A stretch of 20,878 nucleotides of DNA from Hemicentrotus pulcherrimus (lineage: Eukaryota; Echinodermata; Echinoidea; Camarodonta; Strongylocentrotidae), in contig BEXV01000957.1 of assembly GCA_003118195.1 (NCBI GenBank), forward strand, positions 238,121 to 258,998. Direction: 5' to 3'. Each line of letters opens with the position of its first letter. Position 1 is the first letter of the stretch. Under the pieces are notes generated by a model, which was not told the DNA's origin, ran no database searches, and saw only the letters and a list, made by a program, of their open reading frames with translations. This document shows, piece by piece, positions 1 to 8,387 of the stretch. Position numbers and translations under genes: made by a program.

Positions 1-415
1 CCAACTTTAAGAACTGAACATCGTGAAAATATTAATACGTTAAATTTAAAATGTACTTTTGGCAGGCCGCCCATAACACATGGATGTGGTGCATCAAACA
101 AAATCATTAATTCTGCAACCAAAACAATTTCATTCATTTACATCGTTTTCCAGCTAGATTTCTCCTCATAAAGCGTTAAACGTGTTTTTTAAATATTTGT
201 TTTTACATAAATGCGTTCTCGGCCTCATGACATTATTGGTTCATACACGTTCTTGCTGTGGTTTTTATGGTGTGTTTTTTGCTGTTGTTGAAAAATTAAG
301 AAAATGCGAACCTTTCCCTTACTCCACTCTGGTGGTGTGTCTGCTCGTGAACAGTAAAGGGGAATCCAATCCTGATAGCAAGTTGCTCTGAAGAAATGCA
401 GAAAAACCAGTGAAC
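1..415. other. Unassigned sequence upstream of first EGF block
   Basis: I see no exon with a recognisable domain, no RNA gene and no clear repeat here. Overlapping short open frames on both strands near 182-479 have low-complexity translations and no motif, so I treat them as chance. If the EGF gene continues upstream, this is probably intron. Confidence 0.4.
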
Positions 416-1562
416 CGTTCTTGTGAAATATTGAACGAATTCGTATAAACGGCGAGAACCTGCATGGGCGTAGTAACAACGAACGATTAAATGAGTAAAT
501 ACTTTATGTATTTGTATGCTGATTTAAGCATCATTCATCCAATCGGATACTTAAAAAAATTTAGATAAAGTTGGGACACAAGTGTCTTTCATTCAACATG
601 AAATCAGGCCAATCTTGCCTCAACTGAAACATTATTAGATAAACAACAAAAGATTACCATTATTGTATTTCACTGCTCTGTGGGCATATACATGCCAACG
701 AAAACATAACTTCTCATGTCATGCACATAGCCGAAGTTCTATCTCTTACTTCTAAAACTGCATAATATAACGAATATCAGTTTGTACTATTACTATTTTT
801 GTAATTACTATCCAGATATTGACGAATGTGGTTCTCAGCCCTGCCAGAACGGAGGAACATGTATAGATGAAACTAACATGTACACATGTGTCTGTGCAGC
901 AGGATACACCGGCGTTAATTGTGAACCAGGTGAGAGCTGAAATATGTCATTCATATCGTTTCGAAAGATTTGTTTCACTGTGATAGACTACTTGCTACTA
1001 GAGAATTAAAAAAATAAGGGGGCAGATAGCTGACAAGATTAACCAAGACAAATAACCAAAACTTCATTTGGATTATGTGGTAAGGTAGAAAGATATTCAT
1101 CAAATCTTAAACTTTAAGTTATGGATATTTCAGACAGCGACTGCATATTTCCTGTAATAAAGCCTAAGCCAATCTTGCGTCATATTTATTTGGGGTGAGG
1201 TGAAACGTAATTTAGATCTTTATCCGTGGTTTTAATTACTTGCCCCATGCTAACATATTTTTAACCGTTTTTTTTTTTCTTTCTTTAACTATTTAAATGA
1301 ATCCTGATAGAAGCAACTTTCTGTCTTTTGCCGAAGGACAAAACTCGTGGACCATGTGGGTTGAAGTGACAGCGTAACAAACTCCCGACTGTATTAGTTC
1401 AATATTCATATTTAGGCGCCATTCCAATCATAATTTTGATGTACTGTTGAACGATATTGGCCTAAATTAGTTAATTAATATTCAGGGTTTTTTTTATAGA
1501 AAAGTAATCTTTATAAAAATAAAAGAAGGACATGATATTTTGAAAAATTTATAATAACATTT
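413..1562 (+). repeat. Intragenic duplicated block, copy 1 (contains EGF exon 1)
   Basis: This block matches 2859-4170 in the same orientation through intron, exon and intron. Matching landmarks include the start (gaaccgttct then gaaatattgaacga at 413 and 2862), the EGF exon, and the stretch around 1185-1250 that matches 3785-3860 (the run gtgaggtgaaacgtaatt is identical). Copy 2 carries about 175 extra bases at 3118-3292. The introns are visibly similar, so this is a segmental duplication within the gene and not convergence of exons alone. Boundaries are approximate because no alignment could be run. Confidence 0.85.
816..929 (+). CDS. EGF-like calcium-binding domain exon 1 of a fibropellin-like gene
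   Basis: The exon encodes one complete EGF module of 38 residues with six cysteines at 5, 10, 16, 25, 27 and 36. It opens with the calcium-binding motif D-I-D-E-C. It also has the Asp/Asn beta-hydroxylation pattern C-x-D-x4-Y-x-C-x-C (D18, Y23) and the C-terminal G-Y-T-G turn. The acceptor is tatccag just before 816 and the donor is gtgaga at 930. Both ends are phase 1, and its final g joins the first bases of EGF2 to give Glu. The domain is extracellular; such repeats mediate calcium-stabilised protein contacts. Sites for O-glucose (C-G-S-Q-P-C) and O-fucose (C2-x4-T-C3) are present. It is nearly the same protein as the exon at 3419-3535. Domain identity is certain; the gene name rests on the avidin exon downstream. 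Confidence 0.93.
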
Positions 1563-1755
1563 TCCTCAACGGATGGTCGAAAAGTTGAACTGTGACATTA
1601 TATCATTGGCTAAATACCCTAACTAGCTTTACAAACATGGATTTTGGCTCTTTTTTTGTATCTTAAGCAGATATGTGAACTCTGAAGTACACAAATAAGC
1701 GTGTGCATGTTTTATAAGAACCCCATTCTTCTCTCACATTTTCTCTATTAAATAG

Positions 1756-1869
1756 AAATCAACGAGTGTTTAAGCTCACCATGCGATAACGAAGAAATGT
1801 GCATAGATGAAATCAACAGCTACACGTGTGACTGTACAGATGGATGGACCGGTCCGTTATGTAATGACA
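1756..1869 (+). CDS. EGF-like calcium-binding domain exon 2 of a fibropellin-like gene
   Basis: This is a single EGF module of 38 residues with cysteines at 5, 10, 16, 25, 27 and 36. The calcium motif reads E-I-N-E-C, and the hydroxylation pattern is intact (D18, Y23). It ends with G-W-T-G. The acceptor AG is at 1754-1755 and the donor gtgagt at 1870 is near ideal; both ends are phase 1. Its last base is a rather than g, so splicing to EGF3 would make codon 1 of EGF3 Asn instead of Asp, which still fits the calcium-binding consensus. Residues 11-15 are D-N-E-E-M where the other three modules have x-N-x-G-T. The Ser/Thr needed for O-fucosylation is therefore absent, while the O-glucose site C-L-S-S-P-C is kept. 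Like the other modules it could be skipped without shifting the frame. Confidence 0.92.
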
Positions 1870-2344
1870 GTGAGTATCCCTAAACTGTAGGAATCATCCC
1901 ACCAAAATGCTTGTGATATGAAGCTCTCATGTGAAGTTTAAATATAAAGCTGAGTACTGGCGATGTAATCCCATTTTGAAAGAAACTGTTTTGGAAGTTA
2001 TAGGAAATGTTGCTTATGTAGTACATACAAATTGGTGTGTACTGTGGAGTTTCGAAATGATAAAAAGTATAAGAAATTGACTCCGTCTTATTGTTGAAGG
2101 CATGCACAGCACGGAAAAAACGGTATATGGGACTACGCACAAATATTTACATCAGCATTTTCACCTTACTTTTAGCTCGATTCATTTGGAATTTTAATTG
2201 GAATCCTTTTCATAATGCTTGTTTACTATCATGACTATGAAATGCTTCAAAATTCTGAACTATAAAGAAAGAAATAACTTTTACATCACCAACAGTTACA
2301 TCACCAAACAGATGAACCTCTTCAGCGATTTAATGAGAAAGACA
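1870..2344. other. Intron sequence with no recognised element
   Basis: This is the first part of the 1549-base intron between EGF2 and EGF3. A minus-strand open frame at 1880-2140 has no domain, is AT-rich and lies antisense in an intron, so I do not call it. No repeat elsewhere in the window was recognised here. Confidence 0.45.
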
Positions 2345-2858
2345 TTATCTTATCCGATTGATACACGTCTGTATACGCAAATCCCTCAATTGCGGTAGTG
2401 TAGAAAGGGGCTTCATCTAAAGGGACATTGCCGCCACGGGGCGGGTAGTGGAAATATTTAGTTGGTGAAAATGCGAAAGAACGAGTGCAGGCGTTACACC
2501 TGCTTTTCAGTTTGCATTCCCCCTCCTCCATTTCACTCGGGGTTTTATTTTTCGTTATCGCGAATCGATTTGAAGAGCCAAAAGCGCATAGATATTAATG
2601 AAAAAATTAACGTTTTACATGTACTACTTGACATGTAAAGCAACCAAAAAGAGGATTCGTGAACCATACCATGATCTGGAGATGTATGAGTCGTGTTCAC
2701 GACTTAAGGAAATGGTTTTGCCCTCGCGGACCCTCAATTCCTATCCAACCTTCCTGAACGAATGATCTTCTTGGTTATGGCTCACTGGGATGCCCCGATT
2801 GTATTTCCCACCTTATTTGAATGTTGTTCTCTCTCTCTTTGCCATGAAATTAAATGGT
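2345..2858 (+). repeat. Repeated intron block X, copy 1
   Basis: This stretch matches 4345-4856 in the same orientation. Shared landmarks include ttcatctaaagggacattgc near 2412 and 4380, the run gaacgagtgcaggcgttac, and a small hairpin with 9-bp stems (2614-2622 and 2631-2639). It runs directly into the EGF duplication copy 2 at about 2859, sharing the bases tgaa at the join. No protein is encoded. It could be a transposable element or a secondary tandem duplication; the two-copy, same-strand arrangement inside one gene does not decide between these. Confidence 0.85.
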
Positions 2859-3117
2859 TGAACCGTTCTCGTGAAATATTGAACGAAACCGTAAAAACAA
2901 GAGAACCTGAGCCTAGTAACACCAAACAATTGAATAAGTAAATACTTTATTTATTTATTTGTTTGCATGCTGATTTAAGCATCATTCATCCAATCAGATA
3001 CTTGAACAAATGAAGTTTAGTTGGGACACACAAGTCCCTTAGATTCAACATGAAATCATGCCAATCTTGCCTCAACTAAAACATAATAAGTTGCGCAGCA
3101 AAAGATTATCATAATGT

Positions 3118-3292
3118 ATGTTAATTATGCATTCAATACATTTGTTTAATTCCGTACATTATCTGTATAAAATTATATGCACATATATGCACATATTTTA
3201 TCAAGCCATATTATGTTTGTGAAAATGTATCATGAAAAAGAAAGAAAAAAGATTCAGAAACCAATAAATCAAATAAAATAAAATCAATTGGA
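3118..3292. repeat. AT-rich insertion specific to duplication copy 2
   Basis: Copy 1 passes from aaaagattaccat to attgtatttcactgctctg without this segment. Here aaaagattatcat is followed by about 175 AT-rich bases, with tgcacatat repeated near 3179 and 3189, before ggatttcctactgctctt resumes. It is either an insertion in this copy or a deletion from copy 1. No coding potential or clear terminal repeats were seen. Confidence 0.6.
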
Positions 3293-3418
3293 TTTCCTAC
3301 TGCTCTTTGGGGCATATACTTGTCAAAGAAAATATAACGTCTCATATAATAGCCGACGTTCTACACACAATATAAGGATTATCACTTTGTATTATTACTA
3401 TTTTAATTCACTATCAAG

Positions 3419-3535
3419 ATATTGACGAATGTGGTTCTCAGCCCTGCCGTAACGAAGGAACATGTATAGATGAAACTAATATGTACACATGTATCTGTGC
3501 AGCAGGATACACGGGCGCTCATTGCGGCGAAACAG
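3419..3535 (+). CDS. EGF-like calcium-binding domain exon 3 of a fibropellin-like gene
   Basis: This EGF module of 39 residues (cysteines 5, 10, 16, 25, 27, 36) is the duplicate of exon 816-929. Residues 12-33 differ from EGF1 only at 13 (E for G) and 26 (I for V). Other changes are R11, A34, H35 and one extra residue in the C-terminal linker (G-E-T). The calcium motif I-D-E-C, D18, Y23, the O-glucose site C-G-S-Q-P-C and the O-fucose Thr15 are kept. Both ends are phase 1 and the donor is gtgaga at 3536, as in EGF1. The acceptor is tcaag where EGF1 has tccag, so the base before AG is A instead of C, a weaker acceptor. The frame is intact and substitutions leave all cysteines untouched, so the exon looks functional. 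Confidence 0.92.
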
Positions 3536-4243
3536 GTGAGAACTGGAAACAACAAACTGTCATACATATCGTTTCGAAAGATTTGTTTCACTTTAATAAA
3601 CTACTTACTACTAGAGAATTCAAAGAATGAAGGTGGGCGCAGATAACTGATAAGATTAACCAGGACAAATAACAAAAACTTCTGTTGGACTATGTGGTAA
3701 GGTAGAGAGATATCATCAGATTTGTAAACTTTAAGTTATGGATATTTCAGACAGCGTCTGCATAATAAATCCCAAGCCAATCTCGCGTCATATTTATTTA
3801 GGGTGAGGTGAAACGTAATTCAGATCTGTATTCGAGATTTCAGTTACCTGCCCCATGCCAACTTTTGTTAAACTTAAAAAAGGAGTAAATTTAATTAATG
3901 AATCCTGATAGAAGAAACTTTCTGGCTTTTGCCGAAGGACAAAACCATTGGACCATGTGGGTAGAAGTGACAACGTAACAAACATTTTACTGTATGACTT
4001 CAAAATTCATATTTAGGCGCCATTCTAATAATATATTGGAAATTTCAATTTTCTGTTTAAAAATATTGGCCTACATTAGTTATTCAATATTCATGTTTTT
4101 TAAGAAAGGAAATTTTAAAAAGATATAGCAAAGATTTTTGTTCAAGAGAATATATATTACAACATTTTCAGGCCTTCACAGATTTCATTTACGATAAACC
4201 TGTTTCTTAGTTGTGTTTGTTGGCGCGGATATTGTCATGTTAG

Positions 4244-4276
4244 ATATCGACGATTGTGCGACCGCCCCTTCTCAAA
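4244..4276 (+). pseudogene. Truncated EGF exon remnant (dead exon stub)
   Basis: After an AG at 4242-4243 the sequence reads D-I-D-D-C-A-T-A-P-S-Q in the same phase as the real EGF exons. That is the standard start of a calcium-binding EGF module with the first cysteine in place and Ser (tct) where the second cysteine (tgt) should be. EGF similarity then stops, and a gata/aaat-type simple repeat and a caa repeat follow to about 4330. In the duplicated block the functional EGF2 exon lies about 190 bases beyond the end of similarity; this stub lies about 80 bases beyond. It may be the decayed counterpart of EGF2. Eleven codons are short evidence, but phase, acceptor and motif agree. Confidence 0.6.
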
Positions 4277-4344
4277 TAAACATATTGATAGATAGATACA
4301 TAAACAAATAAATAAATGCTACAACAACAACAATTTTCTTTTCT

Positions 4345-4856
4345 TCAATTCACTCAATTGCGGTGGTGAAGAAAAGGGCTTCATCTAAAGGGACATTGCC
4401 GCCACGGGTGGGGCAGCGGAAATATTAAGTTGGTGAAAATGCAAAAGAACGAGTGCAGGCGTTACATCTGCTTTTCAGTTTGCATTCCCCCTCTTCCATT
4501 TATCTCGGGTTTTATTTTTCGTTATCGAGAATCGATTTGAAGAGCCAAAAGCACATAGATATTAATGAAAATTTACGTTTTACATGTACTACTTGACATG
4601 TAAGCAACCAAAAGATGGATTCGTGAACCATACCATGATCTGGAAACGTATGAGCCGTGTTCACGACTTAAGGAAAGGTACGAATACAATACTTATTTTG
4701 CACTCGCGAACCTTCAATTCCTATCCAACTTTCCTGAACGAATGTCCACTTAGTTATGGCCACATTAGGATGCCCTGATTATATTTCTTACCTTCTTTGA
4801 ATCTTTAAGTTGTTTTTTTTTTCTCTCTTTTTGCCATGAAATTAAATGGTTGAATA
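4345..4856 (+). repeat. Repeated intron block X, copy 2
   Basis: This is the same-orientation partner of 2345-2858, including the conserved small hairpin near 4578-4605. It ends at ttaaatggttgaa, after which this copy continues into the acceptor of EGF4 rather than into a copy of the EGF1/EGF3 block. A short open frame at 4584-4778 is not preserved in copy 1, so it is not coding. Confidence 0.85.
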
Positions 4857-4857
4857 A

Positions 4858-5001
<144 letters not shown>

Positions 5002-5699
5002 TAGGTCATTTTAATTGTTACAAGAAGCAATCGGGGGCAGTCAATCTAGTCAATCTAGACAGGGCATTCTTTATAGACCAACTTGGGATAAATATATTTA
5101 ATAATAAATGTTTCTTTATATCTATTTATTCATTTATTTATATTTTATCGGGGTTGCTTGCTTGTCATGGAATTTGCAGACATACCTTTGCTGCTTGAAT
5201 TTTGTTCACCAAGGATTTCTTTCATGTCCAGTTTTCGCAACCATACATGAACCATACCATGCATCGCCTTTCAGTATCCGGATTAAAGTGGTCACTTTTA
5301 TATTTCGAATCCTTATCACATTTCCCATTGTTAAAGATGACATCTTTGCAAGTGCGATTCGTTTCATTACTTCTGCATCACTCCTACCATCTGAGGTAAT
5401 CGAAACTATAAGATAGAATAGTTTGTATACTTCTTTTACCTATTCTCCATGCATGTGAAAATTACAATTGGTTTCATCTTTCTCCTTTGAAACTACCAAT
5501 CATTTTGTCCTTTTCAGATTGAATGACAGGCCCAGGATCTCAATTTCGAAGGCTACCTTATTCAGTAGTGCGTGCAACTAATACTAATCCCTGCTTCCTG
5601 CAATTAGGACAGTATCACTGGCATATCTTAGGTTGTTTATGTTCTGGTCGTCAACTATAATACCGCTCATGTCAGATATTTCACGCATTGTCACCTAGC

Positions 5700-5800
5700 T
5701 ATACAGCGAAATGAAAATGCGTGAAATATCTTACATGAAATTAAATAACTGGGTCTAGCTGTCATTCAACCTGAAAAAGACAAAATGTATGTAACCATTA
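5700..5800. repeat. Local inverted duplication inside the LINE relic
   Basis: The + strand here contains gcgtgaaatatct followed by acatg at 5714-5735, and gtcattcaacctgaaaa from 5761. These are reverse complements of the relic at 5673-5695 and 5512-5535. On the minus strand the duplicated piece sits between the Q-G-C-V-M and M-R-E-I parts of the reverse transcriptase, where an intact enzyme has only a short linker. It is therefore a later rearrangement of the dead element. Confidence 0.65.
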
Positions 5801-5876
5801 CGCAGCCTTGCTAAACTCCTCTCTTGATCTCTGTACATTCGCTGGTCTCCCCTTTCTACCCCGATTGCAGCTTCCT

Positions 5877-6188
5877 GGGGGGTGTTTCACAAAGAATCTA
5901 AGATGCACTTATCTCTAAGTTGGACTTAACAATTATGGAAAGCCATTAGCATCCTTGGAAATATTTAGTAAAAGTTATTTAAAAAGGCATAAAATGTTGA
6001 TTTAAATCATTCATATTTTCTATTACCATGGAAGATTTCATGTTCTTGATGTGGAATTTATGAAAAATCTAACATACATAGATTTTTGCTTTTTAATATA
6101 TTTCATTTTAAGACTCCAATGGCTGTCCATAATTTTTAAGTCCAACTTAGAGTTAAGTTCTACTTAGGATCTTTGTGAAACACCCCCC
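5877..6188. mobile_element. 312-bp foldback (MITE-like) element inserted in the LINE relic
   Basis: The two ends form imperfect terminal inverted repeats of about 70 bases, beginning GGGGTGTTTCACAAAGA on the left and ending as its reverse complement on the right. The interior is AT-rich and non-coding. The host is the LINE reverse transcriptase relic, which reads Y-W-D-Q on one side and E-A-A-I on the other, so the pre-insertion site can be inferred as cttcctggtccc. Because of the G and C runs, the target duplication may be CCTGG (5 bp), CTG (3 bp) or T (1 bp). It is a non-autonomous DNA transposon; the superfamily cannot be assigned. Confidence 0.87.
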
Positions 6189-6574
6189 TGGTCCCAGTAC
6201 ATGTACAGATACAGCCGCAGATCCTCCCACTTAATGTCTGACCTACAGAAAATAGCCATTATGTCTTCATGTCTTACTCTATGAAAAGCCTTGGTTTATT
6301 ATATTTACGCACTAATATACATCTTTCCGCAACTCCGATGCTCTTTGAGTTAACACAATCATGCAGGGCAAACATAGCATTCCTAGTTCCCATACTGTCT
6401 ATAAATTTATACTGCATTTCCGATATCTCTGGTCGAATTTTTTATCTTACTCTCATTAGGAGGACTCTCAGTATGAGCTTCGTGGCTTGGCTCTTCAAAC
6501 AGATTGTCCTGCATGTGAAGCTAAAAAAGCTACCTTGGAGACAGTTTCCGAAAACCTTGGCCTTGGAGACTCAT

Positions 6575-6592
6575 CCCCCCCCCCCCCCCCCN
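6575..6592. repeat. Homopolymer C run ending in an N
   Basis: Seventeen consecutive C residues are followed by the only ambiguous base in the window. The run lies within the LINE relic, so length error here affects nothing functional. It marks a place where read quality or assembly was poor. Confidence 0.95.
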
Positions 6593-6965
6593 ACTTTTCC
6601 TTCAGTTCTTTGTCCTCTCTCACAAGGTTCAGTTCTAATCTCTGGCTTGCCTCCGTCTTCTTCAACGTTCTAAGCCTCACCCGCATGTGACACATGATGA
6701 GCACATAGTCGCTGTAGCAGTCAGCTCCTGGATACCAGCTAGCTCGATGTATATAGTTCCGACATTTCCTGTTTCTGGTGATGTAGTCACTCCGGTTCTA
6801 GACCTGTCGCCTAGACTTTTCCAAGTCTACAGTCGTCTCGGATGGTGAAAACATGTATTTGTAATAACTTGATGTTGACTTGTACAGCACTATATCATCT
6901 TTCTCCTCTTTCACCTCTTTCATTTCTAGTTCCAAGTCCATACTATGTCGTCAGCTCCACCGTGA

Positions 6966-7840
6966 TCAACTTAACCATGAGGATAATTTGCATTAGACTA
7001 ATGTTGCGTACAGTCGCTGGATGACAGTCTGGTGTCACCTGTCTCACATGGCAGTCACTATCGAGCACAGAATAATCCTTCTGATCAGAAGTAAAATTCG
7101 TTTCCCCAATATGTTTACTTTTTAGAAGTCTAGCCATGATTATTATTTGCAAAGATACTGCAGTGATTTGACATTGCCTTCTATAAAGTTTCCCCGTATT
7201 TACGTGATACACTAAGGACCAATATATAGCCACCACGGATCAGCCTAGAATACCCATCATACTGTTCCGCTCTCCAGCAATTTAAGGAGGTCGCAATCCG
7301 GCTGAAACATTATTCACAAGTACTCAAACACATGTATGTAAGTATGACATGCCTATGAGTTAGGCACAGGTAAGGCGCTGGATGTCATCCCAGTATTTAA
7401 AAACAATTTTCGCCAGTCGCGCCCCCCCCCCATACAAAGGCAGATCCAGGAGACCGAAAACGCCCCTATTGAGAATAAATGACATTCTTTGTATATTTTA
7501 CTCCTCCCCACTGAGAGAGCTAAGAGATGGGTAGCAGTATTCAAGATTTTAATGTGACCCCTCCCCGCTTCTCTGATAATCCTGAATCCCCCTGGTTATA
7601 AATGATCGCCGCACATTTTAGAGTTTCTGGCTTATCACAAACTGTAAAGTATGCTTGTATTAGTATTATTTTTATCAAGCGTTCGTGGAGCTGCAAAGAT
7701 GTATCTGCCACAAGGCGTATATCTAGCAGTAGCGTATTGAAGAAGGCCAATGGAGTGGGAGAGATTTCCCCTCTTACAAATTCCCGACCAAGAAAGAGAA
7801 ACGCAGTTTTATTTGTAGTAAGCAGGTTATCTCACTGAGC
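6966..7840. other. Intron sequence with no recognised element
   Basis: This is intron sequence between the LINE relic and the GCGAAT/GA repeats. Short open frames on both strands (7353-7544, 7541-7750 and 7602-7838) have no recognisable domain and overlap each other antisense, so I regard them as chance. It may include further decayed 5' LINE sequence that I could not recognise. Confidence 0.4.
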
Positions 7841-7841
7841 G

Positions 7842-7952
7842 GCGAATGCTTGCGAATGTTGCGAATTTGGATTCGCTAACTTTTCTGACGAATTTTGGCG
7901 AATAGAGAGAGGGAGAAAGAGAGAGAGAGAGAGAGAGAGTGAGAGAGAGAGC
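7842..7952. repeat. GCGAAT-rich stretch followed by a GA microsatellite
   Basis: The hexamer gcgaat occurs four times between 7842 and 7905, and an almost pure GA tract follows to 7952. The tract ends about 75 bases before the avidin exon, upstream of its polypyrimidine stretch. Confidence 0.85.
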
Positions 7953-8027
7953 TGTTAATGGGGTTGTGCCTGCTTCTTTAAATGCATAATTTGATGCTTT
8001 AACGTATTTCCTTCTTTTTCAAGTCAG

Positions 8028-8148
8028 TTTTTTGTGATTTACAGGGAGACTGGTACAACGAATGCAACGATAAATTGACCATCGTGCAGAAATCTACTGG
8101 TATGCTTTTGGGAAACTACATAATAGATGTCGAGTTGCTACTAGCATG
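8028..8148 (+). CDS. First exon of an avidin-like domain (fibropellin-type C-terminal domain)
   Basis: The frame reads C-D-L-Q-G-D-W-Y-N-E-C, then L-T-I-V, then G-M-L-L-G-N-Y. This matches the first two beta strands of avidin: Cys4, Leu6, Gly8, Trp10, Asn12, Thr19, Ile20, Gly31 and Tyr33 (chicken avidin numbering) all have counterparts, with the strand 1-2 loop one residue shorter. The acceptor tttttcaagtcag ends at 8027 and gives a phase-1 start that fits EGF4; a nearer AG at 8043-8044 would be the wrong phase and would cut off the first cysteine. The likely donor is gtaggt at 8149; without splicing, the frame stops at 8150-8152. Only about 40 of an expected 120 or so residues are here. EGF repeats plus avidin is the fibropellin architecture. 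Of the biotin contacts, Asn12 and Tyr33 are kept while Leu14, Ser16 and Thr35 become Cys, Asp and Ile. Confidence 0.8.
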
Positions 8149-8301
8149 GTAGGTTAGTTTATATGTTACAAATCGTTATCTAACTCTTTTTGTGCCGCAT
8201 AGTCCTTTTTTTCAAGGATATTCTAGCACTGGATTTGAATTCATTTCCAAATTTCCATTGTAAAGCGTCGACAAGGAGATGGTTATGGAGTTAATTAAGA
8301 C

Positions 8302-8387
8302 TAGGGCACTGTCAAATTAACAGTTACAATTAATCGCAACTTATTTTCGATTGATATCAATCACAACTCATAATACGACAGCGCCCA
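8302..8387. repeat. 86-bp imperfect palindrome
   Basis: The left half (gggcactgtc then atta, agtt, att) and the reverse complement of the right half (gggcgctgtc then atta, agtt, att) match in order almost to the centre. It could be a very short foldback element or a chance hairpin; the length makes chance unlikely. It lies about 150 bases after the avidin exon donor. Confidence 0.65.

Larger units (their letters stand above)
2859..4170 (+). repeat. Intragenic duplicated block, copy 2 (contains EGF exon 3)
   Basis: This is the partner of 413-1562. The order of flanking intron, EGF exon and downstream intron is the same, and similarity fades near 4165 just after the shared string aacattttc. 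About 175 AT-rich bases at 3118-3292 are present only in this copy. Many scattered substitutions and small indels separate the copies, so the duplication is not very recent. Confidence 0.85.
5165..6965 (-). pseudogene. Relic of an APE-type non-LTR retrotransposon (LINE)
   Basis: Read on the minus strand, pieces of a LINE ORF2 appear in order across several frames. They are: the endonuclease C-terminus with N-T-C-F-H-H-P, T-W-K-S and N-R-S-D-Y-I near 6780-6880; P-G-A-D-C then S-D-Y near 6690-6735; R-V-L-L-M-R-V-R and G-T-R-N-A-M-F-A-L around 6370-6475; Y-W-D-Q just before the foldback insertion; E-I-K-R-G-V, a stop, and Q-G-C-V-M near 5796-5830; the catalytic box as Y-A-S-D-T (5611-5625, normally Y-A-D-D); I-T-S-D-G and M-K-R-I-A-L-A-K near 5340-5400; and a C-terminal Y-G-C-E-N-W-T near 5230-5250. 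Several stops and frameshifts and the mutated active site make it inactive. It lies antisense in the EGF4-avidin intron. The clade was not assigned. Confidence 0.85.

Noticed and set aside
1880..2140. 86-codon minus-strand open frame
   Set aside because: AT-rich, intronic, antisense and without any domain.
5245..5270. String tgaaccataccatg shared with block X (near 2660 and 4625)
   Set aside because: Similarity does not extend, and here the bases are explained by the LINE reading frame on the minus strand.
5108..5416. 102-codon and 65-codon + strand open frames
   Set aside because: They are antisense to the C-terminal part of the LINE relic, whose minus-strand motifs explain the open frames.
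6269..6704. 134-codon + strand frame and a 69-codon minus frame across the C run
   Set aside because: The + frame is a shadow of the LINE relic; the minus frame is part of the relic itself and passes through the C17-N scar.
8045..8050. Acceptor AG at 8043-8044 as the start of the avidin exon
   Set aside because: It would start in phase 0, which does not fit EGF4, and would remove the conserved cysteine at 8033-8035.
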